DNA from: Streptomyces monashensis
Lineage (GTDB): Bacteria; Actinomycetota; Actinomycetes; Streptomycetales; Streptomycetaceae
Length of the DNA: 64,000 bases
NCBI RefSeq assembly: GCF_001866665.1
Contig: NZ_MLYO01000063.1
Span: 156,478-220,477, forward strand
Direction: 5' to 3'
The notes under the pieces are model-generated. The model did no database searches, had not been told where the DNA came from, and was given only the letters and a program-made list of their open reading frames with translations. The translations under genes and the position numbers were made by a program. Below, piece by piece: positions 35,306 through 44,306 of the stretch. Numbering within the stretch: the stretch's first letter is position 1; the number at the start of each line of letters is the position of its first letter.

Positions 35306-35710
35306 GTGAATGAGATTCGGCGCGGCACGCTTCAGGAGCAGACCTTCTACGAGCAGGTCGGCGGGGAGGAGACCTTCCGTCGGCTCGTCCACCGTTTCTA
35401 CGCGGGAGTCGCCGAGGACCCGCAGCTCCGGGCGATGTACCCGGAGGAGGACCTGGGCCCCGCCGAGGAGCGGCTCACGCTGTTCCTGATGCAGTACTGG
35501 GGCGGCCCCACGACGTACAGCGAGAACCGCGGCCACCCCCGGCTGCGCATGCGCCACGCGCCGTTCCAGGTGGACCGCGCGGCGCACGACGCGTGGCTGC
35601 GGCACATGAGGGTGGCCGTCGACGAGCTCGGGCTGTCCGAGGAGCACGAGCGGACGCTGTGGAACTACCTGACGTACGCCGCCCAGTCCATGGTCAACAC
35701 CCCGGACTGA
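35306..35710 (+). CDS. glbO: Group II truncated haemoglobin
   Basis: A 134-residue 2/2 globin. The start of the fold is FYEQVGGEETFRRLVHRFYA (residues 14-33), the distal region is LFLMQYWGGPTTYSENRGHP near 67-86, and the proximal haem-binding His is in LRMRHAPFQVDRAAHDAWLR. The conserved Trp of group II (WLRHMRVAV at position G8) is present. The protein binds haem and probably handles oxygen, NO or peroxide. It starts with GTG, divergent from the methyltransferase gene, with 79 bases between them. Confidence 0.92.
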   Translation: MNEIRRGTLQEQTFYEQVGGEETFRRLVHRFYAGVAEDPQLRAMYPEEDLGPAEERLTLFLMQYWGGPTTYSENRGHPRLRMRHAPFQVDRAAHDAWLRHMRVAVDELGLSEEHERTLWNYLTYAAQSMVNTPD

Positions 35711-35729
35711 GCCCGCTGATCGCGTGGGT

Positions 35730-36407
35730 TCAGCGGACGCTGACGCCGAGCGGGCCGAGCCCGGTCCTGCGGACGGCGACGGAGCCGTACGGCGTACGCA
35801 GCCGCAGCCACGCCCCGGACGAGAACAGCCCGGTGTCGGCGGCCTCGGTGCCCGGCCGCAGGAAGCCCAGGGAGTGGGCGGCGTGCACGGCCCGCACCGG
35901 GAGACCGGCCGGGCCGATCTCCCGGGACCAGATGTCCCGCCCGATCCGGTCCAGCTCCGCGCGGGTACGCCCCTCGGGCCCCAACTCCTCGGTACGGGAG
36001 CGGAATTCGCCGACCGCGGCGGCGACGGTGGCCCGCAGCGCGTCCGGGGCGGGCAGCCCCGGCTCGGGCCGCCAGCCGCCGCGCGGCGGCAGCACCCCGG
36101 CCCACGGCGGACCGGTGACCGCGGCCGGTACGGCGGCGGTGGCCGCGCGCTCGTCCACGGACTCCAGCAGCTCACCGGCGGAGACGGTCACGTCGAGGGT
36201 GACCTCCAGCCCGTCCTCGTACGGCTTCGCCAGCCGCACCGCGCGCACGGCCAGCACCTCGAAGGACGGCGGACGGCCGAAGACGGCGAGCGCCGTGCCG
36301 GCCGCCTGGAGGCGCACCGCGGCTCCACGGTCGTAGTGGAGCAGCCGGGAGAGGAAGGCGGCGAGGTCCGCCGCCTCCGTCTCGTCGGCGAGGTGCAGCA
36401 CGTTCAT
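35730..36407 (-). CDS. Conserved hypothetical protein
   Basis: A 225-residue soluble protein with no recognised catalytic motif. The N-terminal third (EAADLAAFLSRLLHYDRGAA, VRLQAAGTALAVFGRPPSFE, VLAVRAVRLA) and the long helical middle are of the kind conserved among actinomycetes at this locus. The start overlaps the end of the thioesterase gene by four bases, so the two are translationally coupled. I cannot assign a function. Confidence 0.75.
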   Translation of the reverse strand: MNVLHLADETEAADLAAFLSRLLHYDRGAAVRLQAAGTALAVFGRPPSFEVLAVRAVRLAKPYEDGLEVTLDVTVSAGELLESVDERAATAAVPAAVTGPPWAGVLPPRGGWRPEPGLPAPDALRATVAAAVGEFRSRTEELGPEGRTRAELDRIGRDIWSREIGPAGLPVRAVHAAHSLGFLRPGTEAADTGLFSSGAWLRLRTPYGSVAVRRTGLGPLGVSVR

Positions 36408-36832
36408 GCCGCGACGGCCTCCCCGCCATCACCGGTCTCGTCCGTGTCGTCCGTGTACTTCTTCAGGAACTCGCGCTCCTGCGGGGTGATCCGGCGCGGA
36501 ACCTGGTTCTCGAAGTCGAACGGGACGATCACGGTCGAGGCCTGGACGTAGACCGTGTCCGCGTCCTTCACCTCGTAGGCGACGGTGAAGGACGCGGCCC
36601 GGATGTGCGTGACCCACAGCTCGATGTCCACCGGCGTGGGCCGGTGGACGAGCTGGCGGCGGTAGTCGATCTCATGGCGTGCCACCACCGACCCGTCCTT
36701 CGACTCGGCGTCCCTGCGGGACATGAAGTCGATGCGGGCCTCCTCCAGATAGCGGAGGAAGACGGCGTTGTTGACATGGCCGTAGGCGTCCATGTCAGAC
36801 CAGCGCAACGGGCAGCGGTAGATGTGCCGCAC
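36404..36832 (-). CDS. Acyl-CoA thioesterase, 4HBT (hot-dog) family
   Basis: A 142-residue hot-dog-fold protein. The signature YRCPLRWSDMDAYGHVNNAV followed by FLRYLEEARIDFM contains the catalytic Asp of the FcbC/YbgC type. The remaining beta strands (ARHEIDYRRQLVHRPTPVDI, ASFTVAYEVK) fit the fold. It hydrolyses acyl-CoA thioesters; the in vivo substrate is unknown. It lies six bases downstream of the ettA stop on the same strand. Confidence 0.9.
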   Translation of the reverse strand: MRHIYRCPLRWSDMDAYGHVNNAVFLRYLEEARIDFMSRRDAESKDGSVVARHEIDYRRQLVHRPTPVDIELWVTHIRAASFTVAYEVKDADTVYVQASTVIVPFDFENQVPRRITPQEREFLKKYTDDTDETGDGGEAVAA

Positions 36833-36838
36833 GACCGA

Positions 36839-38503
<1,665 letters not shown>

Positions 38504-38544
38504 GAGAAACCGTCCGGCAGCTTGAAATCTGGCAGTGGGCAGAT

Positions 38545-38620
38545 ACACCCCATCTTGCCTGACTGCCAGCCCTGGGTGTTAACCCGTTTGGTCCGGGCCG
38601 TCTGACCTGGGGTTTCTGTG
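38545..38620. repeat. Left copy of the island-flanking direct repeat
   Basis: This block is repeated at 56479-56555. Shared exact runs include ACACCCCATCTTGCCTGA (18 bases) and TGGGTGTTAACCCGTTTGG (19 bases). The block itself can fold, since ACACCC pairs with GGGTGT and GCCTG nearly with its partner. It sits just upstream of the ettA start, so it may also be part of the ettA leader. The two copies frame the 18-kb accessory island. Confidence 0.75.
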
Positions 38621-38744
38621 GTGGCGACTGTAGCTCGTCTGTCACTGTCGGTCGCTGCCGAGTGCCCTCGGGCACCCTCGCACGGCCCAGGGACGGCCCG
38701 GGAAGTCGGGTCCCCTCGCTGCTCCGCAGGGCTATCGTGCCGCT

Positions 38745-39239
38745 GTGACCGACGCTGCGGAGCGCTCCATCCTCTTCCTCGACGTCGACGGCCCACTCAT
38801 CCCGTTCGGGGCGTCGTACGCCTCCTCGACGTCGGTCGACCAGGGGAACCCGCTGCTTAATCGGCTCGATCCCGGGATCGGACCGCGTCTGCTGGCCTTG
38901 GGTTGTCGTCTCGCTTGGGCCACGACGTGGATGGAGGAAGCGAACGAAGTCGTCGCCCCGCGCCTCGGACTGCCGAAGCTGCCTGTGGTGGAGTGGCCGG
39001 ACACCGGCGCCGACGAGGGACCGCGCGGCCTGCACTGGAAGACTCGCCCCTTGGTCGAGTGGGCGGACGGTCGACCGTTCATCTGGGTCGACGACGAGAT
39101 CAGCGCCATGGATCGCGTCTGGGTCGCTGCTCAGCACCCTGGGCCGTCGCTGCTTCATCGTGTCGACCCGGCCAAAGGACTCGTAGAAGCCGACTTCTCC
39201 GCGCTCGCCGAGTGGCTCGCTGGCGAGGGCGCCGGCTAA
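38745..39239 (+). CDS. HAD-superfamily phosphatase-like protein
   Basis: A 164-residue protein. The first HAD motif is ILFLDVDGPLIPFGASYASS (nucleophile and acid Asp, residues 9-28); WATTWMEEANEVVAPRLGLP carries the Thr motif; RPFIWVDDEISAMDRVW near 110 supplies the acidic pair. This compact form resembles the HAD domain linked to RNA repair proteins, but the substrate is unknown. It starts with GTG; TATCGT seven bases upstream could be a minus-10 for a leaderless message. Its stop overlaps that of the convergent GntR gene by four bases. Fragments of a second copy of this gene lie at 58949-59010. Confidence 0.8.
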   Translation: MTDAAERSILFLDVDGPLIPFGASYASSTSVDQGNPLLNRLDPGIGPRLLALGCRLAWATTWMEEANEVVAPRLGLPKLPVVEWPDTGADEGPRGLHWKTRPLVEWADGRPFIWVDDEISAMDRVWVAAQHPGPSLLHRVDPAKGLVEADFSALAEWLAGEGAG

Positions 39240-39991
39240 CGGTTGATCGGGATCTCGTACACGATCTCGCAGTGAGCAGCGGGCACCACGATGTCCGCCG
39301 TCTCAACGGGCCGTCCCTGATCGCTGTAGTACGTCCGCCGGATGTGCGTGACGAGCGCGGCCTTCTGGATGCCGAGTATCGACGCCTCCTCGGCGGTCGC
39401 CTGCCGCGGCTCGGGCTGCTCCACGGCGTGGCTGACGGTGACACCGATCGCATCCATGCGGTTCACGACACCCGCCCCGGCGTGCGGCCCACCCTCGGGG
39501 AGGACGACAAGCGTGCCGGCGGTGAGGTCGTACGGCTCCCAACTCGTCGACAGCTGCACGGGCCTCCCGTCGGCGAGGAACTCGTACGTCGTCCGTACGC
39601 ACAGGTCGCCTTCGACGATCCCGAGCCGCACCGCGATGTCCGCCGGCGCCGGGACCTTGGCATCGGTCCGACTCTCCCAATCGCCTTGCTTGCCCACGGC
39701 CTTCATATCGGCGCGGAACGGCGATCCACTGGGCTGCTCCCGGGCTGACGACCGCACGACCCGGACCCGCTGACGGGGCTCGGCGACGTACGTGCCCGAT
39801 CCGGCCCGCCCCTCCAACACACCCTGTGAGATCAGCAGTTCCTGCGCCCGTCGGACCACGTTCTCGCCCACGCCGCACTCCTGGCCGATCTGAGCGCGGG
39901 AGGGCAGACGGTCCCCCGGCTCCCATACGTGCTCCGCGATCCGCCGCCTGAGTTCGTCGGCGATACGGAGATAGGGCGGCTGCTCAGGCAT
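39236..39991 (-). CDS. GntR-family regulator (HutC/UTRA type) of the island cassette
   Basis: A 251-residue protein. Residues 1-75 form the GntR winged helix (YLRIADELRRRIAEHVWEPG, DRLPSRAQIGQECGVGENVV, RRAQELLISQGVLEG). Residues 95-245 form the UTRA ligand domain (RTTYEFLADGRPVQLSTSWE ... ILGIQKAALVTHIRRTYYSD ... VVPAAHCEIVYEIPINR). Two CTAGTNNACTAG operators lie directly upstream of its start and overlap its own promoter, so it should repress itself and the divergent six-gene unit 40071-42135. The C-terminal half is duplicated at 56673-57042 with about 93% identity. No Shine-Dalgarno is seen; a leaderless message fits the promoter spacing. Confidence 0.9.
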   Translation of the reverse strand: MPEQPPYLRIADELRRRIAEHVWEPGDRLPSRAQIGQECGVGENVVRRAQELLISQGVLEGRAGSGTYVAEPRQRVRVVRSSAREQPSGSPFRADMKAVGKQGDWESRTDAKVPAPADIAVRLGIVEGDLCVRTTYEFLADGRPVQLSTSWEPYDLTAGTLVVLPEGGPHAGAGVVNRMDAIGVTVSHAVEQPEPRQATAEEASILGIQKAALVTHIRRTYYSDQGRPVETADIVVPAAHCEIVYEIPINR

Positions 39992-39997
39992 ATGGAA

Positions 39998-40031
39998 AAT
40001 CTAGTCCACTAGCTCTAACCTAGTTAACTAG
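39998..40031 (-). promoter_or_regulatory. GntR autoregulatory promoter with paired operators
   Basis: Two palindromes, CTAGT-CC-ACTAG (40001-40012) and CTAGT-TA-ACTAG (40020-40031, perfect), are centred 19 bp apart. On the minus strand TTAACT (40027-40022) and TAGATT (40003-39998) form a promoter with an 18-bp spacer, and the start point would fall on the A of the gntR ATG at 39991. One operator covers each hexamer, a textbook autorepression layout. The same sites lie 40-70 bases upstream of the divergent gene at 40071. Confidence 0.75.
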
Positions 40032-40070
40032 CTTCACTGAAAGTGATTCGCCGGTGACGGAGGCTGCCCT

Positions 40071-40355
40071 GTGCCCGCTTCGGGAGTTAGCGCGGCGGCC
40101 ATCGCTGCCCGGCTGTCCGCCGTCGGGCTCGTCGCGCGGGTGGAGGAGCACGACCGGTACGCGTCGGTCGAAGCGGAGGTGCCGGACTCGCTCTCCGCCG
40201 ATTTATGGCGGGAGGTCCTGGAAGCAGTGGCAGAAGCCGATCGGTTCGGCCTCGTCGCCACCAGCCTGAACGGCCGCACCCTCTGGGCGGTCGTACGCAA
40301 AGCGGTCCCCACGACGGGCGATGTCGGGGGACCTGCCATCAGCGATAGGAGCTGA
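40071..40355 (+). CDS. Hypothetical protein, first gene of the island operon
   Basis: A 94-residue soluble protein starting at a GTG behind GGAGG (GACGGAGGCTGCCCT). The sequence has an alternating helix-strand look (AAAIAARLSAVGLVARVEEH, DRYASVEAEVPDSLSADLWR, EVLEAVAEADRFGLVATSLN) with no known motif. It is the first of six closely packed genes that run to 42135, divergent from the GntR gene that should control them. Function unknown. Confidence 0.6.
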   Translation: MPASGVSAAAIAARLSAVGLVARVEEHDRYASVEAEVPDSLSADLWREVLEAVAEADRFGLVATSLNGRTLWAVVRKAVPTTGDVGGPAISDRS

Positions 40356-40360
40356 GTAGC

Positions 40361-40672
40361 GTGCTCAACCGTATCCGCCGTGCCGTCTCGCTCACCAGAG
40401 CGCGGTACGCCCCAAGGGGCAAGCACCGCCGCCCCTTAACGCCCTCCCAGCCGACGGCTGCCTCCGCCTTCCCTGCGTCCACTGATGCGTCGACGGTCTT
40501 CCTGGGGCGGACTTCCAACACCGCGAACCACCGATACCAGCTCGCAGGAGAGGACAACGCGCTCGTCCGCCCGTACCTGCTGGCTTGGGAGGGACGAGTA
40601 CGGCCGCGCCCTGTGGTCATCGCTTCCCATCTGCCTGCTGAGGCCTGGTCGGCCCTGGCGGAGGTCCACTGA
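40361..40672 (+). CDS. Hypothetical protein
   Basis: A 103-residue basic protein starting with GTG five bases after the previous stop. The N-terminus is rich in arginine (LNRIRRAVSLTRARYAPRGK). The second half (EDNALVRPYLLAWEGRVRPR) resembles short conserved proteins found next to GntR genes in Streptomyces islands. The stop shares one base with the next start codon. No function can be assigned. Confidence 0.6.
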   Translation: MLNRIRRAVSLTRARYAPRGKHRRPLTPSQPTAASAFPASTDASTVFLGRTSNTANHRYQLAGEDNALVRPYLLAWEGRVRPRPVVIASHLPAEAWSALAEVH

Positions 40673-40875
40673 TGCCTTCCCGCCAACAGCCCCGCATCCA
40701 GGATGCCTCGACCGACTCCTACCGATCGACCGCCTGCCGGATCGGCACGCACCCCGCTTGCGCGGAGTCCTCCCCCGCCTCGGCACCGGTCAACGTACCG
40801 GTGATCTACGAGGCGTGCGGCTGCCCATGCCACTCGACGAATGGCCAGTCCACGCCCAGTGAGGTGGAACGGTGA
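40672..40875 (+). CDS. Small cysteine-containing hypothetical protein
   Basis: A 67-residue protein starting one base before the end of the upstream stop. It has four to five cysteines (CRIGTHPACAESS ... YEACGCPCH), which could bind a metal through ACGCPCH. No ribosome site of its own is needed, as it is coupled to the upstream frame. Its end overlaps the next gene by four bases (GTGA). Function unknown. Confidence 0.5.
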   Translation: MPSRQQPRIQDASTDSYRSTACRIGTHPACAESSPASAPVNVPVIYEACGCPCHSTNGQSTPSEVER

Positions 40876-41096
40876 ACGCCCCCCTCCCCGGCGGCGCGCT
40901 GGCATCCAACATCGAGGTCACCGCGAACACCGTTCAGCGCGGCGACATCATCCAGGTCGGCGGTCGGGCATGCCGCGTGGGCAACCTCTTCCAACTGCCC
41001 AACGGTGCCAAGCAGCTCTTCTTCGAGTCGGGTGAGCTGCTGACCATACACACGCGAACCCGGCTCACCGCGGTACGGATGATGAGAAGGCGGTGA
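40872..41096 (+). CDS. Small conserved hypothetical protein
   Basis: A 74-residue protein, GTG start overlapping the previous stop. The sequence forms a small beta-rich domain (IEVTANTVQRGDIIQVGGRA, CRVGNLFQLPNGAKQLFFES, GELLTIHTRTRLTAVR), reminiscent of SH3-like or translation-factor KOW-like barrels (RGDIIQVGGRACRV). Proteins like this recur beside GntR genes in Streptomyces mobile regions. A nucleic-acid binding role is only a guess. It overlaps the next gene by four bases. Confidence 0.6.
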   Translation: MNAPLPGGALASNIEVTANTVQRGDIIQVGGRACRVGNLFQLPNGAKQLFFESGELLTIHTRTRLTAVRMMRRR

Positions 41097-41836
41097 TCGG
41101 GTCCATGGCCTCACGCCATCACGACATCGCTGACGACCTCCGGCACCAGATCACGGCCGGTCGTATCGAGCCAGGCGAACGCCTTCCGTCCGAGTCCGGA
41201 CTGGCCGGCCAATACAAGGTCAGTACGGCGACCCTGCGGCGCGCCCTCGGGGTACTTCAGAGCGAGGGACTCGTCGAGAAAATCCACGGCAAGGGCAACT
41301 TCATTCGCCGCCCCCTCCGCAAGATCACCTATGTCGGCGGATGGGGCACGCTGGACCCCCGGACTGCTGCCGACGCAGACCTGCGCGTCACGATCCGGAC
41401 CACCGCGATCGGCGCGCGCGGAGATCTGACAGCCCTGTTGCGGGTCCCAATCGGCAGCCCACTGACCGAATTCCTTTGCCTCAGCTATGAGGGAGACTCC
41501 CCGCACAGCCTGGCCCGCATCTACGTCCCGCACGACCTGGCGTCGCCCGCGGTGCTCGGCGACAGATTCACACGCGGGCGGGCGGAAGCAAGCTTCCCTG
41601 TGCTGAACCCTCCGCCGGCAGAAGTCCGGGAGACGGTCTCCGCTCGCCTCCCGACACCAGATGAGGCGTCAACCCTCCGGATCAACTCAGCCTCGGCGGT
41701 CCTCGCGATCACACGCGTTGCAGCCGACACGGCCGGGCGAGCCGTCGAAGCCGCGCTTCTCGTGTTCCCAGGGGATCGCGTCGACGCGGTCTTCACCACC
41801 CACCACGTGATCGATGAGAGAAGGACGCAAGGATGA
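41093..41836 (+). CDS. Second GntR-family regulator of the island cassette
   Basis: A 247-residue protein (GTG at 41093 in a GTGA overlap; an ATG at 41105 is the alternative). The GntR winged helix is at residues 5-72 (HDIADDLRHQITAGRIEPGE, RLPSESGLAGQYKVSTATLR, RALGVLQSEGLVEKIHGKGN) and a UTRA-type effector domain follows (LRVTIRTTAIGARGDLTALL ... SASAVLAITRVAADTAGRAV). Having two GntR proteins of different sequence in one small divergon is unusual. It lies inside the operon probably controlled by the first one. Confidence 0.88.
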   Translation: MIGSMASRHHDIADDLRHQITAGRIEPGERLPSESGLAGQYKVSTATLRRALGVLQSEGLVEKIHGKGNFIRRPLRKITYVGGWGTLDPRTAADADLRVTIRTTAIGARGDLTALLRVPIGSPLTEFLCLSYEGDSPHSLARIYVPHDLASPAVLGDRFTRGRAEASFPVLNPPPAEVRETVSARLPTPDEASTLRINSASAVLAITRVAADTAGRAVEAALLVFPGDRVDAVFTTHHVIDERRTQG

Positions 41837-42135
41837 CGGCACGAAACGAACTGCGTCTTCTGCCGTGGTCAGGGAGGGAGGGCAAACCCTGCTACCTCAG
41901 CACCGATGACAGAGCCGGCCATATGTCCCGCCTGGCGGACAACGTCGAGGCAGTGCAACTCGGCATGGCGGCTGGTCTGTTGGACCAGGCCTCAAAAACC
42001 CTCGGCAACACAAACTCGACCCCGGAGGATGTGCGCCTCTTGGCGGACAAGCTGACCGGATCTCTGCGAGACGTGCTCCGCGTAGCGATCAGCCGCGGTC
42101 ACCTCCTGACAGCGAGCGAACCTCACTGTTTCTAA
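41833..42135 (+). CDS. Hypothetical protein, last gene of the island operon
   Basis: A 100-residue protein whose ATG overlaps the GntR stop (ATGA). Its second half is helical (AGHMSRLADNVEAVQLGMAA, GLLDQASKTLGNTNSTPEDV, RLLADKLTGSLRDVLRVAIS). It looks like a small conserved protein linked to GntR genes in Streptomyces plasmids and islands. No function assigned. A strong terminator follows at 42191-42228. Confidence 0.65.
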   Translation: MTARNELRLLPWSGREGKPCYLSTDDRAGHMSRLADNVEAVQLGMAAGLLDQASKTLGNTNSTPEDVRLLADKLTGSLRDVLRVAISRGHLLTASEPHCF

Positions 42136-42190
42136 AGGGGACGGTGGGCGACGACGGCTGACGGTTGCAGCATTCTCGTCAGCGCTCGCA

Positions 42191-42228
42191 GGGAGAGAAG
42201 CCCGGGCAACGCCCCCGGCTTCTCTCCC
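42191..42228 (+). terminator. Intrinsic terminator of the island operon
   Basis: A 12-bp perfect stem (GGGAGAGAAGCC pairing with GGCTTCTCTCCC) with extra G-C pairs in the loop. It follows the last gene of the 40071-42135 unit. Confidence 0.8.
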
Positions 42229-42691
42229 TGTCGTGTCGCCTACTGGTCGTGATCGACACGCCGCGGTCACATGCGCCGATAGGACTCGGTTCGGACTGGC
42301 GAGACCAGTAGCGCGCACGGATACCTCCGGTGATCGGTGAATTGGCATTCGCATTAGCGCTGTTGATGCAGATACTGCGCTTGCCGTACTGGGCCTTAGG
42401 CGGTGGCGTCGGCCTGCTGGGGGCCCGATCGGGGCAGCTCACCACTGAGGGCAGGCCCCCACGGTGGGCTCCGCGACGCCTATGGTTCTGACCGCCGAGC
42501 GACCGGTGTAGGCGATTTAAAAAAACGGTCACCTGCGGTCACTTTCGACCACATATTAAACACTTACAGTCGACCATTGCTAACTTATCTTGCGAATTAA
42601 GAACTTATTTTCCGCTACGGGCTACTATTCCCTACAGTTCACTTGTTGCCACACCAACCAAGCGCGTGGCTGATCCCATGGGGGGATTCTC
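42229..42691 (+). other. Gene-free AT-rich leader region before the DGQHR gene
   Basis: 463 bases without a gene. The last 160 bases (about 42520-42640) are AT-rich, with runs such as TTTAAAAAAACGG and ACATATTAAACACTTACAG, quite unlike the surrounding DNA. A long untranslated or silenced promoter is likely; AT-rich stretches are preferred targets of Lsr2-type nucleoid silencers. I could not fix one promoter, since several TAnnnT hexamers are possible. Confidence 0.5.
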
Positions 42692-43957
42692 GTGAGCATT
42701 TCCGTCGACCCTCTACGCCTCTCCAAGCCGCAGGACTCCAGCACCTATCTCGCCATCAAGACGCCTCAGGGCGGTCGCACCGTCTACAGCGTGCGCGTCC
42801 CTCTCCTCGACCTCCCGACCATCCTTCCGGTCCCCGACCCGAACAACGTCGACAAGGACAATCGCAAGGTCGACCGCCTCCATGCCAAGCACTTCGGCGA
42901 GTACCTCGACACCAAGCAGGACTGGGTCGCCCCTGCCCTCCTGGCTCGGGACGGCGGCGGCTGCACCTTCGAGAAGGTGGACGACCAGGGTGCCGTCGGC
43001 TACCTCACCGTCCCCTGGGCGATCGGCGGCATCTCCTCTCTGCGGACCATCGACGGCCAGCATCGTGTGCTCGGCGTCGCCATCGAGAAGCAGCGCATCA
43101 CCGACGCCATCTCCGCCGTCGACCGCGAGATGGCCCGCAAGGTCAGCCCGGAAAAGACAACGAAGCTCGAGGCCGAACGCGAGAAGCTCATCGGCCAGAT
43201 GAACCGTTTGAAGGCCGAGTACGTCGGCCTGGACATCTACGTCGAGCCGGATCCGATCAAGTCCCAGCAAATGTTCGTCGACGTCGCCGACAACGCCAAG
43301 GGCATCAGCAGCGCCGTCCGAGCTCGCTTCGACAGCTACAAGGTCGCCAACCGCACCCTGTCCGATGTCATCGACCACCCGCTGCTGAAGGGACGAGTTG
43401 ACGCGGAGCAGGACCGAATGACGCTCAAGAACCCCAACTTCATGGGCGCCAAGCACGTCGCTGACATCACGCGCGCTGTCATCGCCGGCGCCGGCGGTCG
43501 AATCAGCAAGAAGGCTGAACAGACCCTCACCGACGGCGAGGTGATCGAGCAAGTCAAGGACTTCCTTGACGTCCTTTCCAACGCCTTCACCGATCTCGCC
43601 GCCCTCACCGAGGACGATCCCGAGGCGGAGCGTCAGCCGGGTGACCTCACCATGGCCCAGGAGGTACGCCGTACGTCGCTCCTCGGCTCGGTGGGCATGC
43701 TCCGCGTTCTCGGCGGCGTGTTCCGCGAGCTGCGAGCGGGCGACAACCCGGTCGAGCTCGACGACATCACCGCCTTCTTCAAGCGTCTTGACCCGCACAT
43801 GGCCGCACCGGTCACCGAGACCAGCATCTGGCGCACCACTGCGGCGAACGATGACTTCGAGCCGAACGCCGCCGCACCGATCATGCGGACCCAAAACATC
43901 GTCCACCTCGTCGGCGTCATCACCACCTGGTACAAGAAGGCCCCCACAGCCCTGTAA
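42692..43957 (+). CDS. DGQHR-domain protein (DndB-like), orphan
   Basis: A 421-residue protein starting at a GTG behind GGGGGGATT. The DGQHR signature is at about residues 120-130 (RTIDGQHRVLGVAIEKQR), preceded by VRVPLLDLPTILPVPDPNNV and LHAKHFGEYL and followed by FVDVADNAKGISSAVRARFD, all typical of DndB and related DGQHR proteins. DndB represses phosphorothioation genes in dnd systems; here no dndA, C, D or E is present, so this is a solitary family member. The first-half nucleotide content is normal for the host although its leader is AT-rich. Pieces of a second copy lie at 57043-57250. Confidence 0.85.
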   Translation: MSISVDPLRLSKPQDSSTYLAIKTPQGGRTVYSVRVPLLDLPTILPVPDPNNVDKDNRKVDRLHAKHFGEYLDTKQDWVAPALLARDGGGCTFEKVDDQGAVGYLTVPWAIGGISSLRTIDGQHRVLGVAIEKQRITDAISAVDREMARKVSPEKTTKLEAEREKLIGQMNRLKAEYVGLDIYVEPDPIKSQQMFVDVADNAKGISSAVRARFDSYKVANRTLSDVIDHPLLKGRVDAEQDRMTLKNPNFMGAKHVADITRAVIAGAGGRISKKAEQTLTDGEVIEQVKDFLDVLSNAFTDLAALTEDDPEAERQPGDLTMAQEVRRTSLLGSVGMLRVLGGVFRELRAGDNPVELDDITAFFKRLDPHMAAPVTETSIWRTTAANDDFEPNAAAPIMRTQNIVHLVGVITTWYKKAPTAL

Positions 43958-44082
43958 TCGCAACGGCACTACGAGGAAGGCGTTCACGTTGTCGTCGGAT
44001 CAGACGCGCTTCTGTATGTAACGGGGGCGGGATACCAGCTCGAAATCCGCGGCGGTTGCTGTACTCCACTGCTGTACGCACG

Positions 44083-44120
44083 ACAGAGGCCCATTCACGA
44101 CCATGCGAATGGGCCTCTGT
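44083..44120 (+). terminator. Terminator hairpin after the DGQHR gene
   Basis: A 14-bp perfect inverted repeat (ACAGAGGCCCATTC pairing with GAATGGGCCTCTGT) around a ten-base loop, followed by TGTTG. The same hairpin with three substitutions occurs at 57213-57250. The remaining gene-free bases on either side (43958-44306) show only a short direct repeat of TGAGACGGA near 44235-44255. Confidence 0.75.
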
Positions 44121-44306
44121 TGTTGGTGGTCCCGGCGGCATCGAACATGGCCGTTCACCTGGGTTCATGGGCGGCCGCTCGTGAGGTGGCGAGCGCCGTA
44201 GGTCTCGTCTGAACGGCCGTGAACGGCGCTGAATGAGACGGAAACTGAGACGGACCCGCGCGTAACCCGGGTGACGGTGGGCTGCGATCGGCGCTACCGT
44301 GCGGCG

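Noticed and set aside
42692..43957. A DNA phosphorothioation (dnd) cluster
   Set aside because: Only a DndB-like protein is present; no cysteine desulfurase, DndC, DndD or DndE genes are in the window.
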